Part shown: one piece after another, positions 44,140 through 53,264 of the stretch
Layout: each line of letters begins with the position of its first letter
Numbering within the stretch: position 1 is the first letter of the stretch
Origin: Bog-375 sp049698695
GTDB lineage: Bacteria > Acidobacteriota > Terriglobia > Bryobacterales > Bryobacteraceae
NCBI GenBank assembly: GCA_049698695.1
Contig: JBAVYH010000168.1
Coordinates: 1 to 64,000 of the forward strand
DNA length: 64,000 nt
Reading direction: 5' to 3'
The notes under the pieces: generated by a model
Database searches by the model: none
The model's input: only the letters and a program-made list of their open reading frames with translations
Told to the model about the DNA's origin: nothing
Position numbers and translations under genes: made by a program

Positions 44140-47100
44140 CTAGTTGGCCACTACGCGCTCGTTCAGCGTGGTGGCGCCGGTGCTGCCCTGGCTGATCACC
44201 AGTGGCACGCTCATGCCCTGGGTGACGCTGCCGGGTACCACGGCATTGATCTGGTAGACCCCGATCTCACCCGGTGCCAGGCCGGCATATTGTATCTGCA
44301 ATTGGGAACCGCCCAACGTGATCGTGGGTCCAATGGAAGCCCAGGCCAGGGGGCTGGTGGGCGCCGGCAAGCCAGCGGTCACCAAGGGAGAGGTGAGGCC
44401 CATACCGGTCAGATAAATCACCAGCGTGTCTCCCGGCCGAATCGGATTGGTGCCGGTGACAAGCTGATTATTCTCCGCGCGGAAGACGGTCGCCAGGCCC
44501 GTGACCGGCCCTGCGACGCCGGACAGGAACACGCTTGGCGCGGTCGCTAGAACCGTGAAGTGGAGGCTGCTGCTGACCCCGCCCGGCGTGTGAACGCTGA
44601 TGGTGGAGGGGCCAATGACGTTGTTAGGCAACTGCGCGTTGATCTGCGTACGGGAAACGAACAGCAGCGGTACCGGCGTGCCGTTGACGCTCAGACAAGA
44701 CTGCCCCAGCGCCGTCGGCAGCGGGATTTGCGAAGTCGCCACGCTCACCGGGCTCATCCCGGTGCCCCAAACCGTGATCAGGCCGCCCGGCGCAACCGGC
44801 GCCGTGCCATTCGCCGCATTCACGACGCTGCTGATTACAGGCGGCGCGAAGGCGGCTGCGTAGTTCTGGCTCAGGACGGTGAAACCGGAGGTGCTGAGCA
44901 CAACGATCTGGCCCGAGCCCGGCAACGGAGCCACCGTGCGGCTGAAATCGGTCGACTGGCTGAGGCTGCTGCTGCCCGAGCCATTGGTCGAAGTGGTGCC
45001 AGTCGTGGTGGTCGAGCCCGATCCCGAGCTGGAGCTCGAACTGGAGCTCCCCGAGGCGATCGCCGGGCTGCTGCCGTTGGTGGGCAACAGCGGCGCTTCT
45101 ACCATCGGGATGGGGCTTTGGGCGGTCGACGAAAGGGACGCGAAATATTGAATCGTGCCCGGGCTGGCAATGGTGGGCGCCGTCGTCAGATAGCCGCTGG
45201 CGGTGTTGTTCTGATCGACGAAGGTGAAGCCCGAGGGATTGCCACCGGCCGTGTTGAAGGCCCCGACCGGCACCAGGGATGCATTCAGGATGGCGCTGCC
45301 GGCGACATAGTAGTCGTAGCTTGACGCGCCGTAGGAGCCCGACAGGGCCGAGTAGTCCTGCCGCGCGACCGTGAAGCTGCCGGCTGCCGCGGAGTATAGC
45401 ATCACCGTGCCATCGGGCCCGGCGAGCAGAACGTTGGCTCCGTTGGGCGAGGAGCTTAGCACCGACATATCGGAAACTGAGTTCTTCCAGGGTCCCAAGG
45501 TAGGCATTTGGGTGCCGACCAGATTGACGGGATCGAGCACATCGACTTTCCCGGTGAAATCGGATTCGTCGCGCACCAGCGCCAGGATGCCGCTGTTGGA
45601 CACGGCGACCGACCGCCCGTAATGCGAGCCGGGCAGGGTGATGGGCGGCAGCGCCTGCAGCGTATCCAGGTTAAATACATTCACCAGGTTGGAATCGTTG
45701 TTGGCCACGAGGAGGTGCGTCTGGTCCTGCGTGATCGCCATCCCCGACGGTGTCGTCGCAGTTCGCAGGCTGGTCAGCAACTGGCTGGTAGCGCCGTCGT
45801 AGACCAGCACCTTGTTGCGGTCCTGGCGCGCAATATAGAAGCGGTTGCGGATGGGGTCCGCGATAATGTCGCTCAGCACCCCGGGGACGTCGACCACCGT
45901 GCCCCGCTGGTCCTCGTCCGGATTGCTGACCAGCACACGCACCGGAATCGGCTGGTTGACGGCCGATACCGAAGAGATCGTCACCGGAACCACGCTGGTG
46001 CCGAGCGCGCTCTTGAAGTAGGTCGGGTCAGCGCTCACCGTGATGGTGGCCGGCGTGACGCCTGAAGACGGCGAAATCAGTATGCCGGCGCCCGGAGTGA
46101 GCTCGAAATCCGTGTGATTCCCGCCCGGATCGGCGAGGGTGAAGGTCTGGCTCACCTGGGCCTCGTTGCAGAAGCTGGTCTGGATCAGCACGTCTTCCTG
46201 GCCCGGTTCGACCCGGTTGAACGAGTTGAGCGATCCCACCGGAAGCACCGTCACGCCGCTATCCGACATGGCGTACATCACGGTCGCCGCCTGGTTCAAC
46301 ACCGCCCGCCCGACCAGGTTCTCCGGAAGCGTCAGCCGCTCCCGGTAGGTCAGGTTGTCGGCGTCCATTACCAGCATGGACGGCAGCAGCGTGGACGACC
46401 CCGCCGGCTGGTTCGAGGATGGCAGTGGGCTGCCGCCGGGCTGCGATGCATCCGGGATCTGCGCGTAGATGATGCTGTTAGCCCAGTCGTAGGCGCTGCC
46501 GGTAATGTACTTGGATGTGACTACGTTGGGGTAGCGCCCTTGCACCATGATGTTCGCGTTGAACAGCGACCAGCCGACCATGGCGCTGGTCCCGTCTCCG
46601 GACACGGCGATGCGCGGCAGCAGCGCCGGCGACGTGATCCACGTAACCGCGTTGAAACTGCCGTTGAGGGCGTTATACCAGAAAACCAGTTGTGTGCCGG
46701 TTCCCGCGCCGCAAATGCCCCATGCGGTCCAGCCGTCGCCCGATGTGCTGAGGGAGGCCTCGGTGAAGGCTCCCGGCAGCGCCGGCCCCGGCTGCGGAAT
46801 CGGCTGCGGCGCAATCGAAGCCGCGAGATCGGCTAATGATATCAGGGTATCGATCTCTCCGGTTTCCGGATTGAGCGTCAGGATGTGTGCGGTCGTTACG
46901 ATTATCGCCACGCCGCCCTGGTCGCCGCTCATTGTGTTGACGAAGCTCACTCCCAGCGGCGATTCGCCCAGCGCGTAAGTGGTCTGCGCCTGTGTGCCCA
47001 GGTTGATCACTGTGACCAGATTGCCGCCGGCGGCCGTTGCACCGGTCCCGGTGGAGGTGCCGAAGTTGGCATAGTGGACCGCTACCAGGTATTGCCCGCT

Positions 47101-47358
47101 TGGCGCCAAAGAGATCGCTGCCGGAAACGGAGCCACGTTGAACGAGCTCTGAATGGTGTAATCGGCAAGCGACATCACGTCGATGGTGGCGGAGGCAAAA
47201 TCCGCGATGTACAAAACGTTCCGCTGCTCATCGAGGGCGATATCGGAAGCCGTGCCGCCGATTGGCACCACGGTTCCGAACGTTGCGGCAACTGACAGCC
47301 CAGCTCCGGCAGTCAGAAGCGTCATTGTAATCGAAAAGAGTAGTCTTGTCCCACGCAT
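44140..47358 (-). CDS. Large exported beta-propeller protein with TIGR03437 C-terminus
   Basis: A protein of 1072 residues from ATG 47356-47358, with a signal peptide (MRGTRLLFSITMTLLTAGAGLSVAA). Residues about 30-300 and 520-760 hold YVTN-like beta-propeller repeats (ASDIALDEQRNVLYIADFASATIDVM; LSDIIADPIRNRFYIARQDRNKVLVYDG). A Ser/Thr/Gly-rich linker (about residue 800) leads to the C-terminal TIGR03437 domain (VNAANGTAPVAPGGLITVWGTGM; VSRTQINAQLPNNV; GDTLVIYLTGMGLTS), a Solibacter-type secreted domain. Likely a cell-surface or matrix protein; ligand unknown. Confidence 0.85.
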   Translation of the reverse strand: MRGTRLLFSITMTLLTAGAGLSVAATFGTVVPIGGTASDIALDEQRNVLYIADFASATIDVMSLADYTIQSSFNVAPFPAAISLAPSGQYLVAVHYANFGTSTGTGATAAGGNLVTVINLGTQAQTTYALGESPLGVSFVNTMSGDQGGVAIIVTTAHILTLNPETGEIDTLISLADLAASIAPQPIPQPGPALPGAFTEASLSTSGDGWTAWGICGAGTGTQLVFWYNALNGSFNAVTWITSPALLPRIAVSGDGTSAMVGWSLFNANIMVQGRYPNVVTSKYITGSAYDWANSIIYAQIPDASQPGGSPLPSSNQPAGSSTLLPSMLVMDADNLTYRERLTLPENLVGRAVLNQAATVMYAMSDSGVTVLPVGSLNSFNRVEPGQEDVLIQTSFCNEAQVSQTFTLADPGGNHTDFELTPGAGILISPSSGVTPATITVSADPTYFKSALGTSVVPVTISSVSAVNQPIPVRVLVSNPDEDQRGTVVDVPGVLSDIIADPIRNRFYIARQDRNKVLVYDGATSQLLTSLRTATTPSGMAITQDQTHLLVANNDSNLVNVFNLDTLQALPPITLPGSHYGRSVAVSNSGILALVRDESDFTGKVDVLDPVNLVGTQMPTLGPWKNSVSDMSVLSSSPNGANVLLAGPDGTVMLYSAAAGSFTVARQDYSALSGSYGASSYDYYVAGSAILNASLVPVGAFNTAGGNPSGFTFVDQNNTASGYLTTAPTIASPGTIQYFASLSSTAQSPIPMVEAPLLPTNGSSPAIASGSSSSSSSSGSGSTTTTGTTSTNGSGSSSLSQSTDFSRTVAPLPGSGQIVVLSTSGFTVLSQNYAAAFAPPVISSVVNAANGTAPVAPGGLITVWGTGMSPVSVATSQIPLPTALGQSCLSVNGTPVPLLFVSRTQINAQLPNNVIGPSTISVHTPGGVSSSLHFTVLATAPSVFLSGVAGPVTGLATVFRAENNQLVTGTNPIRPGDTLVIYLTGMGLTSPLVTAGLPAPTSPLAWASIGPTITLGGSQLQIQYAGLAPGEIGVYQINAVVPGSVTQGMSVPLVISQGSTGATTLNERVVAN

Positions 47359-47509
47359 ACAATATAGTCTTCCCGCGACTATTCGAATTACAGGACCAAA
47401 TGGGGCGTGAATCAATGATCGAAATGGCTAGTAGTTCCGCCATTACCAAAGTTAGTCGTGTATTTCTGGGGGTTTACGCGTATACTCGCCTCGGAATCGA
47501 GGCTGCAAG

Positions 47510-49846
47510 GTGTCACAAATGTTCGCGCGCTCCAGCGCGCAATTCAGCTTGATCAGAGATGTTGCGGCAAGGCTCTTCCTGGCCGCGGGCCTTTTCGGTG
47601 GGCTGGCGTTTACGCCGCAAGCCCGCGCTCAGACGGTGTTGGTCCATGTCTCGGCGGTGCCCGCGGGAGCCTATTTCATGGTGGACAACCAGACCTACAA
47701 CTCTACGCAGAGCTTCGCCTGGCCGGTGGGAAGTCAGCACACGCTGGTCGTAGCTTCCACCATTCAGCCATACATTCTGGCTCCCACTGTGTATACGTTT
47801 GTCAACTGGAGCGCCGGTTCGGAGACGTTTACCTCGCCATCGATCATGGTCATGGCTAACCCCTCCGTGACGCAATATACAGCGAATTTCAGTACCACCT
47901 ACACCCTCAACGCGATTGTCAGCTCGACCTGCGGGGCTGTCCCCTGCGGTGGATCGCCGGGGACGATTTTCGTGAACGGGATCGCGGAGGCGCTCATGGT
48001 GCCACCGTTGCCGCAGCCTTATGCCGCAGGCAGCAGTGTGATCCTGGTAGCCGTCACCAATCCGGGCTATACCTTCACCGGTTGGACTCCCGGCGCCAAT
48101 CAGTTGATTACTGGAGAGCAGGACACCGTCACCATGAATGGGCCCGTCGTGGCCGTTGCCAATTTCACCTTGGCCGCGCCGGTCACTTTCGCCTCGGTGC
48201 CAAGCGGGCTGGAAGTGCTGGTGGATAGCCAGCCAACCGTCACTCCCTCCACCGAGTGGCTGGCGTGGGGAAGTGTGCACGCGCTGTCCACGATTTCTCA
48301 GCAGAAAGACGCTACCGGGAACCTGTGGGTGTTTGCTTCCTGGAGCGATGGCGGAGCCATCAGCCATAACCTCACGGTGCCTCAATCCTCGGCGCCGGTC
48401 ACACTTACCGCCACCTTCACGCCCGGTGTGTTGAACACTTTTCTGACTTCACCCCCCCGACTCAATCTGACGGTGGATGGCCGCAGCAACTGGACCAATT
48501 GGAACTTCGCCTGGGCCTTGGGCTCGACTCATACTTTCGCCGCGCCGGCTACCGAGACCGATGCGCAAGGACGTTTGTGGAGTTTCACCGGTTGGTCCAA
48601 CGGCGGAGCGGCGGCGCAGACGGTGACCGTCACCACCGGCGGCACTTACACCGCGACCTACCAGCAGTTAGCGCAGCTCACCGTGAGCAGCAGCCTTCCC
48701 GGCATTTCGGTCAGCGTGAATGGAACCTCCTGCGCCACGCCTTGCACGGTGCAGCCGCCGGTGGGGTCGCAGGTGACCATCACTGCGCCGGCCAGCGTGC
48801 CGGTGAGCGCCAATTCGCGGCAGGATCTGCTTGGATGGTCAACCGGAGCCGCAGCCGGCAACCTCACGCTTACCGCGCCGGCCAGCGCCACTACCGTGAC
48901 CGCCAATTACCATTTGATGAACTATCTGGCAACGGCCACCAACCCCGCAGGCGCGGCAACCTGGAACCTGCAGCCGGCTTCGCCGGACGGATACTACGAT
49001 TACCGGACCGTGGTCAACATCAGCCTGAGCCCGTTGCCGGGCTATCAATTCCGCAATTGGAGCGGTGACTTGAACGGCATCACGCCGTTCGGAATGCTCT
49101 TGATGAGCCAGCCGCGCTCCGTGACGGCGCTGTTTGCCACCATTCCCTATCTGCCGGACGGCGCGGTGACCAATGCCGTCGGAACCACTCCCTCCAGTGC
49201 CGTGGCGCCCGGCTCGGCGATTTCGATTTTCGGCGCAAACCTGGCCGACGACGTGAAGGTGAATCTGGCCAGTTCGATGCCGCAGACGTTGGACGGAGTG
49301 ACAGTCTCGATCGCCGGCCGTCTGCTGCCGCTGTATTATGTGTCGCCGACCCAAATCAACGCCCAACTGCCGGCGGACCTGCCGCTGGGCGCCTCGAACC
49401 TGGTGGTGACCACGCCGGAACAGGCGCAGGTCACCTCCAGCTTCACCATCGCGCAGGATGCGCCGGGCTTATTTGCCGTCACTTCGAATGACAAGGCGTA
49501 CGCACTCGCGTTTCATCCGGACGGCACGCTGGTGACCGAAGCTTCTCCCGCCAAGGCGGGCGAAGCGCTCACCCTGTACGGAACCGGTTTCGGCCCGACC
49601 ACACCGCTGCGGCCGGAGGGCCTGCCGGTGCCGAAATCGCCTTCGTACGTGGTGACCGACCCGGCCAGCGTGCAAGTGGGCACAGCCAGCTTCGCGGCAC
49701 AAAGCGCCTATGCCATGCCCGGCGCGGTGGGCATCGATGTCGTCGAATTCGCGCTCGGGGCCGATGCGCCTTCGGGCGGCGACTTCCAGATCACGGTGAC
49801 CATCAACAAAGTGGTGAGCAACGCCGTCCTGCTGCCGATCCAGTAG
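47510..49846 (+). CDS. Exported InlB-repeat-like protein with TIGR03437 C-terminus
   Basis: A protein of 778 residues starting at GTG 47510, or 775 from ATG 47519; the signal peptide is FLAAGLFGGLAFTPQARAQ. Residues about 40-540 hold repeated InlB B-type beta units (YTFTGWTPGANQLITG; WVFASWSDGGAISHNLTV; WSFTGWSNGGAAAQTVTV). The C-terminus is a TIGR03437 domain (VAPGSAISIFGANLADD; YVSPTQINAQLPADL; EALTLYGTGFGPTTPL). The gene is divergent from another TIGR03437 gene over a 150-base shared control region. Probably surface-exposed, adhesive or matrix-associated (inference). Confidence 0.88.
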   Translation: MSQMFARSSAQFSLIRDVAARLFLAAGLFGGLAFTPQARAQTVLVHVSAVPAGAYFMVDNQTYNSTQSFAWPVGSQHTLVVASTIQPYILAPTVYTFVNWSAGSETFTSPSIMVMANPSVTQYTANFSTTYTLNAIVSSTCGAVPCGGSPGTIFVNGIAEALMVPPLPQPYAAGSSVILVAVTNPGYTFTGWTPGANQLITGEQDTVTMNGPVVAVANFTLAAPVTFASVPSGLEVLVDSQPTVTPSTEWLAWGSVHALSTISQQKDATGNLWVFASWSDGGAISHNLTVPQSSAPVTLTATFTPGVLNTFLTSPPRLNLTVDGRSNWTNWNFAWALGSTHTFAAPATETDAQGRLWSFTGWSNGGAAAQTVTVTTGGTYTATYQQLAQLTVSSSLPGISVSVNGTSCATPCTVQPPVGSQVTITAPASVPVSANSRQDLLGWSTGAAAGNLTLTAPASATTVTANYHLMNYLATATNPAGAATWNLQPASPDGYYDYRTVVNISLSPLPGYQFRNWSGDLNGITPFGMLLMSQPRSVTALFATIPYLPDGAVTNAVGTTPSSAVAPGSAISIFGANLADDVKVNLASSMPQTLDGVTVSIAGRLLPLYYVSPTQINAQLPADLPLGASNLVVTTPEQAQVTSSFTIAQDAPGLFAVTSNDKAYALAFHPDGTLVTEASPAKAGEALTLYGTGFGPTTPLRPEGLPVPKSPSYVVTDPASVQVGTASFAAQSAYAMPGAVGIDVVEFALGADAPSGGDFQITVTINKVVSNAVLLPIQ

Positions 49847-49926
49847 AGAGGCAGGCAGCGGCCCGCGCCGGCCTCGGCGCTCCGCACACGGCGGACCTTT
49901 TGCGAGCGCGCGATCGGAAACGCGCG

Positions 49927-50487
49927 TTATCGAAACACCATGTGACCCGGCGCGGTGTGGCGCGCGGCGCACCACTCCAGGTAAAGGCGGCCGTAGCTGG
50001 CGGTGATGTAATCCTGCTCGCGAAAGCCGAGGCGCCGCGCCATCCGGTCGATCCAGCGCGGGCTGCCTTCCAGCTCCAGGTAGACGCCGATCGGCGTCTC
50101 ATCCAGGGTCGCCATGCCGGAAGTGCCGGGCAGGCGATATTCGGTGCGATATTTTTCGTAGCGAAACGCCGGCTGGTAGCCGAGGCGCTTCAGAATCAGG
50201 CCGCACGTGGCGGCGCTCGACAGGTTCACCTCCAGCTCCTCGCGGGTCTTGTGCCGGGCCGCCAGCGGTGGGCCCTTGAAGGTGAAGGTGTCTGTGCCCG
50301 GAGTTTCGCGCACGCGTAGCAGGAGATTCGCCCGGCGCAGGCCGCGATCCGCCGTGTCGAAAATCGTGTTGGCTTCGAACACGCAGCGGCGCGCGACGCG
50401 AAATCCGGCCTGGCGCAGCAGGCGCCGCGCGGCTGCCGCGTCCGGCGCCGCCAGCTTGATTTCGATTTCGTGAGTCCCGCGGAGCAT
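49927..50487 (-). CDS. CYTH-domain phosphatase / adenylate cyclase class IV-like protein
   Basis: A 186-residue protein from ATG 50485-50487. The N-terminus has the EIEIK triphosphate-binding motif, then R-K-E rich strands (LLLRVRET; TFTFKGPP; TREELEV; YEKYRTEYRL; TLDETPIGVYLELEG), the eight-stranded tunnel of CYTH proteins. Members include adenylate cyclase class IV, thiamine triphosphatase and inorganic triphosphatases; which one applies is not clear. It is the last gene of a three-gene operon with YjbQ and DUF2203 genes (7-base spacing). Confidence 0.88.
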   Translation of the reverse strand: MLRGTHEIEIKLAAPDAAAARRLLRQAGFRVARRCVFEANTIFDTADRGLRRANLLLRVRETPGTDTFTFKGPPLAARHKTREELEVNLSSAATCGLILKRLGYQPAFRYEKYRTEYRLPGTSGMATLDETPIGVYLELEGSPRWIDRMARRLGFREQDYITASYGRLYLEWCAARHTAPGHMVFR

Positions 50488-50494
50488 TCGCGTT

Positions 50495-50926
50495 TCAGTC
50501 GCCGCGATGGTTGTCCAGAAAGTCGCGGTCCACCGGCTTGCGGCCGCGAAACCCCTCGTCCACTCCGTGCCAGAAACCGATCCCAGGCTCGCCCAGCCGC
50601 CAGCACAGGTAGACTTCATCGCCGTGCAGCAGGGTCGGGAAGTCCACCAGGCCGGTGTCCAGGTCTTTGATCAGGCAGCCCAAGTTCTGCACCTGCTCGA
50701 TGGCGGCGCGCAGGTGAGCGATGGCGGTCTCCCGCCGCGTCTGCACCGCGCCAATGCGGCCGCGGTCCAGCTTCACGCCGCCCATCAGGGCCACGCGTTC
50801 GCGGTACTCGGTGAGCTCCCCTTGCGCCTGCTCGAGATCGCTCTTTAGATCGATGGCGCTCCGCAGCAGCGGCTCCAGCCGCGAAAGCAACCGCTCGGCT
50901 TCGGCCAGCGTGAAGCGCTTGGACAT
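50495..50926 (-). CDS. DUF2203 family protein
   Basis: A 143-residue soluble protein: an N-terminal helical hairpin (FTLAEAERLLSRLEPLLRSAIDLKSDLEQAQ) and the conserved C-terminal part (LGCLIKDLDTGLVDFPTLLHGDEVYLCWRLGEPGIGFWHGVDEGFRGRKPV), which defines DUF2203. Function unknown. It lies 4 bases after the yjbQ gene and 7 bases before the CYTH gene, so the three are cotranscribed. Confidence 0.88.
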   Translation of the reverse strand: MSKRFTLAEAERLLSRLEPLLRSAIDLKSDLEQAQGELTEYRERVALMGGVKLDRGRIGAVQTRRETAIAHLRAAIEQVQNLGCLIKDLDTGLVDFPTLLHGDEVYLCWRLGEPGIGFWHGVDEGFRGRKPVDRDFLDNHRGD

Positions 50927-50930
50927 GGTT

Positions 50931-51434
50931 TCAGATGCCGGACACCTGGACCGACATGGTGCGGCTGCGCGGGCCGTCGAATTCCGCCAGAATGATGCTC
51001 TGCCAGGTGCCCAGCAGCACCGCGGAATTGCGCACCTGCAGGGAAAGTGCTTGGCCCATCAGCATGCCGCGCAGATGAGAATCGGCGTTGCGGCGATCGC
51101 AGTCGCTGTAGCGCGGGTCGTTGTGCCGCCAGTTGCCGTCGCGGCGCACCAGGTCTTCCAGGATCGCGCGCATGTCGGCCAGCAGCGCGTCCTGCCATTC
51201 GTTGAGGAAGACCGCCGTGGTCGTGTGCAGCGATTGCAGGTGAACGATGCCGTCGCGGACGCCGCTCTTGCGCACGATGTCGTTGATCCGGTCGGTGATG
51301 TTGATGAGCTGCAGGCGCTCGTTGGTGATCCAGTCCACCACGCGATGGAAGATCTTGAATGACGAAGATGGCGCGGCCGGCGAAGCGTCGGCTTCCCTTG
51401 CTTCCGCCGCGATTGACCCTTTGTGAGCACTCAT
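50931..51434 (-). CDS. yjbQ: YjbQ/UPF0047 family protein
   Basis: A protein of about 167 residues of the YjbQ family, reported to have weak thiamine-phosphate synthase-like activity. Conserved phrases are INITDRINDIVRKSGVRDGIVHLQSLHTTTAVFLNEWQDALLADM, RNADSHLRGMLMGQALSLQVRNSAVLLGTWQSIILAEFDGPRSR (with the family His and Asp residues). The start is ATG 51434 or a GTG four codons earlier. First gene of the operon with DUF2203 and CYTH genes. Confidence 0.9.
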   Translation of the reverse strand: MSAHKGSIAAEAREADASPAAPSSSFKIFHRVVDWITNERLQLINITDRINDIVRKSGVRDGIVHLQSLHTTTAVFLNEWQDALLADMRAILEDLVRRDGNWRHNDPRYSDCDRRNADSHLRGMLMGQALSLQVRNSAVLLGTWQSIILAEFDGPRSRTMSVQVSGI

Positions 51435-51586
51435 GGAGATTTCCACGCCCCTTTACAGTTCAGATGCGCTGACCGCGCATCCCGTGACAAAAAGGCGGCG
51501 GCGGTTTTCTCCAGTATACCGCCGGCCGGGTAGGGCGCCCCGGACCTGCGGCCGGCGTTGGGATCGTCGGACCCGGCCGCCGTACG

Positions 51587-52525
51587 CTACTCGGTGATCG
51601 GCGAGCAACACGGCGTCTGAACCGGCTTCGGCTCCATCAATTCCACCCGCGTCAGATTCGGATCGTAGAGGTTCAACTGCCACTTGCCATCGCGTCCGAT
51701 CTTGGGCTGGTCGCCGTCGAGGTCCATGCCGCGGGCCTTCAGTGTCTCCAGTGCGCGCGCCACGCTGGGCACTCCCAGCGCCAGATGATGCATCACGCCC
51801 AGCGTGCGAGGCGTCGGATTGTTGACGTTCAGCATGTATTCCAGCCAATCCGTGCCATCCGGCACGCGCATGTCCACCCAATCGGTGCGATCGTCCGTCA
51901 TGCCGCCGTGCCATGTCTCGTGGAAGCCGAGGATGTCTTTGTAGAAGCGGTCGGCCGCGGCGCGATCCTTCACCGTTATGCCGACGTGGATGATGCGCTC
52001 GGAAATCCGTGTCGCCGGCAGATACTTGCCGAAATTGCGGCTATGCAGCGATCCCGGAATGTACTCCATGAACTCCACGTTGTGGCCGTCCGGATCCTTG
52101 ACCATCAAGCTGTAATTCCCGTCGCGGCCGAGCTGGAGCGAATCCGGAACCTTTACCCCGCGCCAGGCCAGATAGGCCCGCAGTTTGCCGGCATCCGCGG
52201 TCTCAAAGCAGATGTGGGAGAGACGGTCTTCGGCCGCACCTTTCAATTCCGGAAAGATTTCGATGTACTGATGGTCATTCACTTTGAAATAGGTCAGCAG
52301 CAGCCCGCCGGTGGGTTTATCGAGCGTGAACGGCTCCTCGAAACCGAGATCGTAGCCGTAGAAGTTGCGGGCTGCGGCCAAATTGTCGGTCTTCAGGGCG
52401 ATGTGACCCACGCCGACGATCGGTGGACGCGGCACAGGGGCCGTCTGCGCGTTCGCGGCCGCGGCACACCAGGCGAGAGTTGCGGCTAACAATCCCAGGC
52501 GACGCTTCATACGCAGTAGTGTCAT
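51587..52525 (-). CDS. Exported two-domain VOC (glyoxalase-fold) protein
   Basis: A protein of up to 312 residues (ATG 52525; ATG 52510 gives a cleaner signal peptide, MKRRLGLLAATLAWCAAAANA). Two glyoxalase/VOC modules follow (VGHIALKTDNLAAARNFYGYDLGF...VKDPDGHNVEFMEY; IIHVGITVKDRAAADRFYKDILGF...NLYDPNLTRVELMEPK) with the His and Glu metal ligands of each half. Exported VOC proteins are unusual, since most are cytoplasmic. It is downstream of an exported DinB-like gene. Substrate unknown. Confidence 0.85.
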   Translation of the reverse strand: MTLLRMKRRLGLLAATLAWCAAAANAQTAPVPRPPIVGVGHIALKTDNLAAARNFYGYDLGFEEPFTLDKPTGGLLLTYFKVNDHQYIEIFPELKGAAEDRLSHICFETADAGKLRAYLAWRGVKVPDSLQLGRDGNYSLMVKDPDGHNVEFMEYIPGSLHSRNFGKYLPATRISERIIHVGITVKDRAAADRFYKDILGFHETWHGGMTDDRTDWVDMRVPDGTDWLEYMLNVNNPTPRTLGVMHHLALGVPSVARALETLKARGMDLDGDQPKIGRDGKWQLNLYDPNLTRVELMEPKPVQTPCCSPITE

Positions 52526-52531
52526 GGCGCG

Positions 52532-53071
52532 CTACTTCTTGACGGCGGCAGCCGGCATCTGCCGTTCGCTGGAGGGCGGCACGATACCTTTGATCCGCAT
52601 ATAGGTGACGAGGTTGCCGTAGTGTTCCATGTTGTGCGCGGTGTTGAAGTCCATGGCGCCGAGCTTGGTGATCTTCATGCCGAAGAAGGCGACCAAATCA
52701 GCGGCGTTGGCGTCGGTCATCTTGTCGTACGCCGCGTCGCAATAGGCGAAGGCTTCTTTCAGCGCGGGCACAATCTCGTCCTTGGTCTTCATGGTCTTCT
52801 CGATGCCCTTCTGAACGCTCTTCCCTTCGGCGACAAGGCCGCAGAACTCATACTGGCCGTCGGCGATGTGGGCAAACAACTGGCCGACGGTGCGAACGTC
52901 CTTGGTCGGCTGGAAGGACCACAGGTCGTCGGGGATCTTGTCCACCGAACGCAGCACGTCGCTCTTGGAGATGGCGTAGATCCTTTTTGAAACGGTGACC
53001 AGCGGGTTGGACGGCATTTCCTGAGCGGAAACGACGGCGGTAAACAATAGCGCAGCGGCGAAGAGTTTCAT
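52532..53071 (-). CDS. Exported DinB-superfamily protein
   Basis: A 179-residue protein with a signal peptide (MKLFAAALLFTAVVSA). The four-helix DinB fold is suggested by VGQLFAHIADGQYEFCGLV (first His) and FNTAHNMEHYGNLVTYMRIKG (two further His), which form the typical metal site. DinB-like enzymes include thiol transferases; an exported form is less common. The ATG at 53071 has AAAGGA upstream. It is followed 6 bases later by the VOC gene, so both are likely cotranscribed. Confidence 0.85.
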   Translation of the reverse strand: MKLFAAALLFTAVVSAQEMPSNPLVTVSKRIYAISKSDVLRSVDKIPDDLWSFQPTKDVRTVGQLFAHIADGQYEFCGLVAEGKSVQKGIEKTMKTKDEIVPALKEAFAYCDAAYDKMTDANAADLVAFFGMKITKLGAMDFNTAHNMEHYGNLVTYMRIKGIVPPSSERQMPAAAVKK

Positions 53072-53264
53072 AGGTTGTCCTTTTGCTGGGATTCGGGACT
53101 ATTATTGCACTTCCTCGGGCTGCCGGTTGAGCGGGACGCTGGCGGGCGCTGGCTGCGACGCCTCGGAACACCTGCAAGCCGGGCTTTCGAACGTAATCGA
53201 CACCCTGCTGGGCGAGCGGCGCTGGCGAATCCGCGCCGGCAGGATACAGAAAGGTCCCGGTGCT

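Noticed and set aside
45000..45060. Simple-sequence repeat that might be a phase-variation tract
   Set aside because: It is the Ser/Thr/Gly linker of the TIGR03437 protein; the codons are mixed and not a perfect short repeat.
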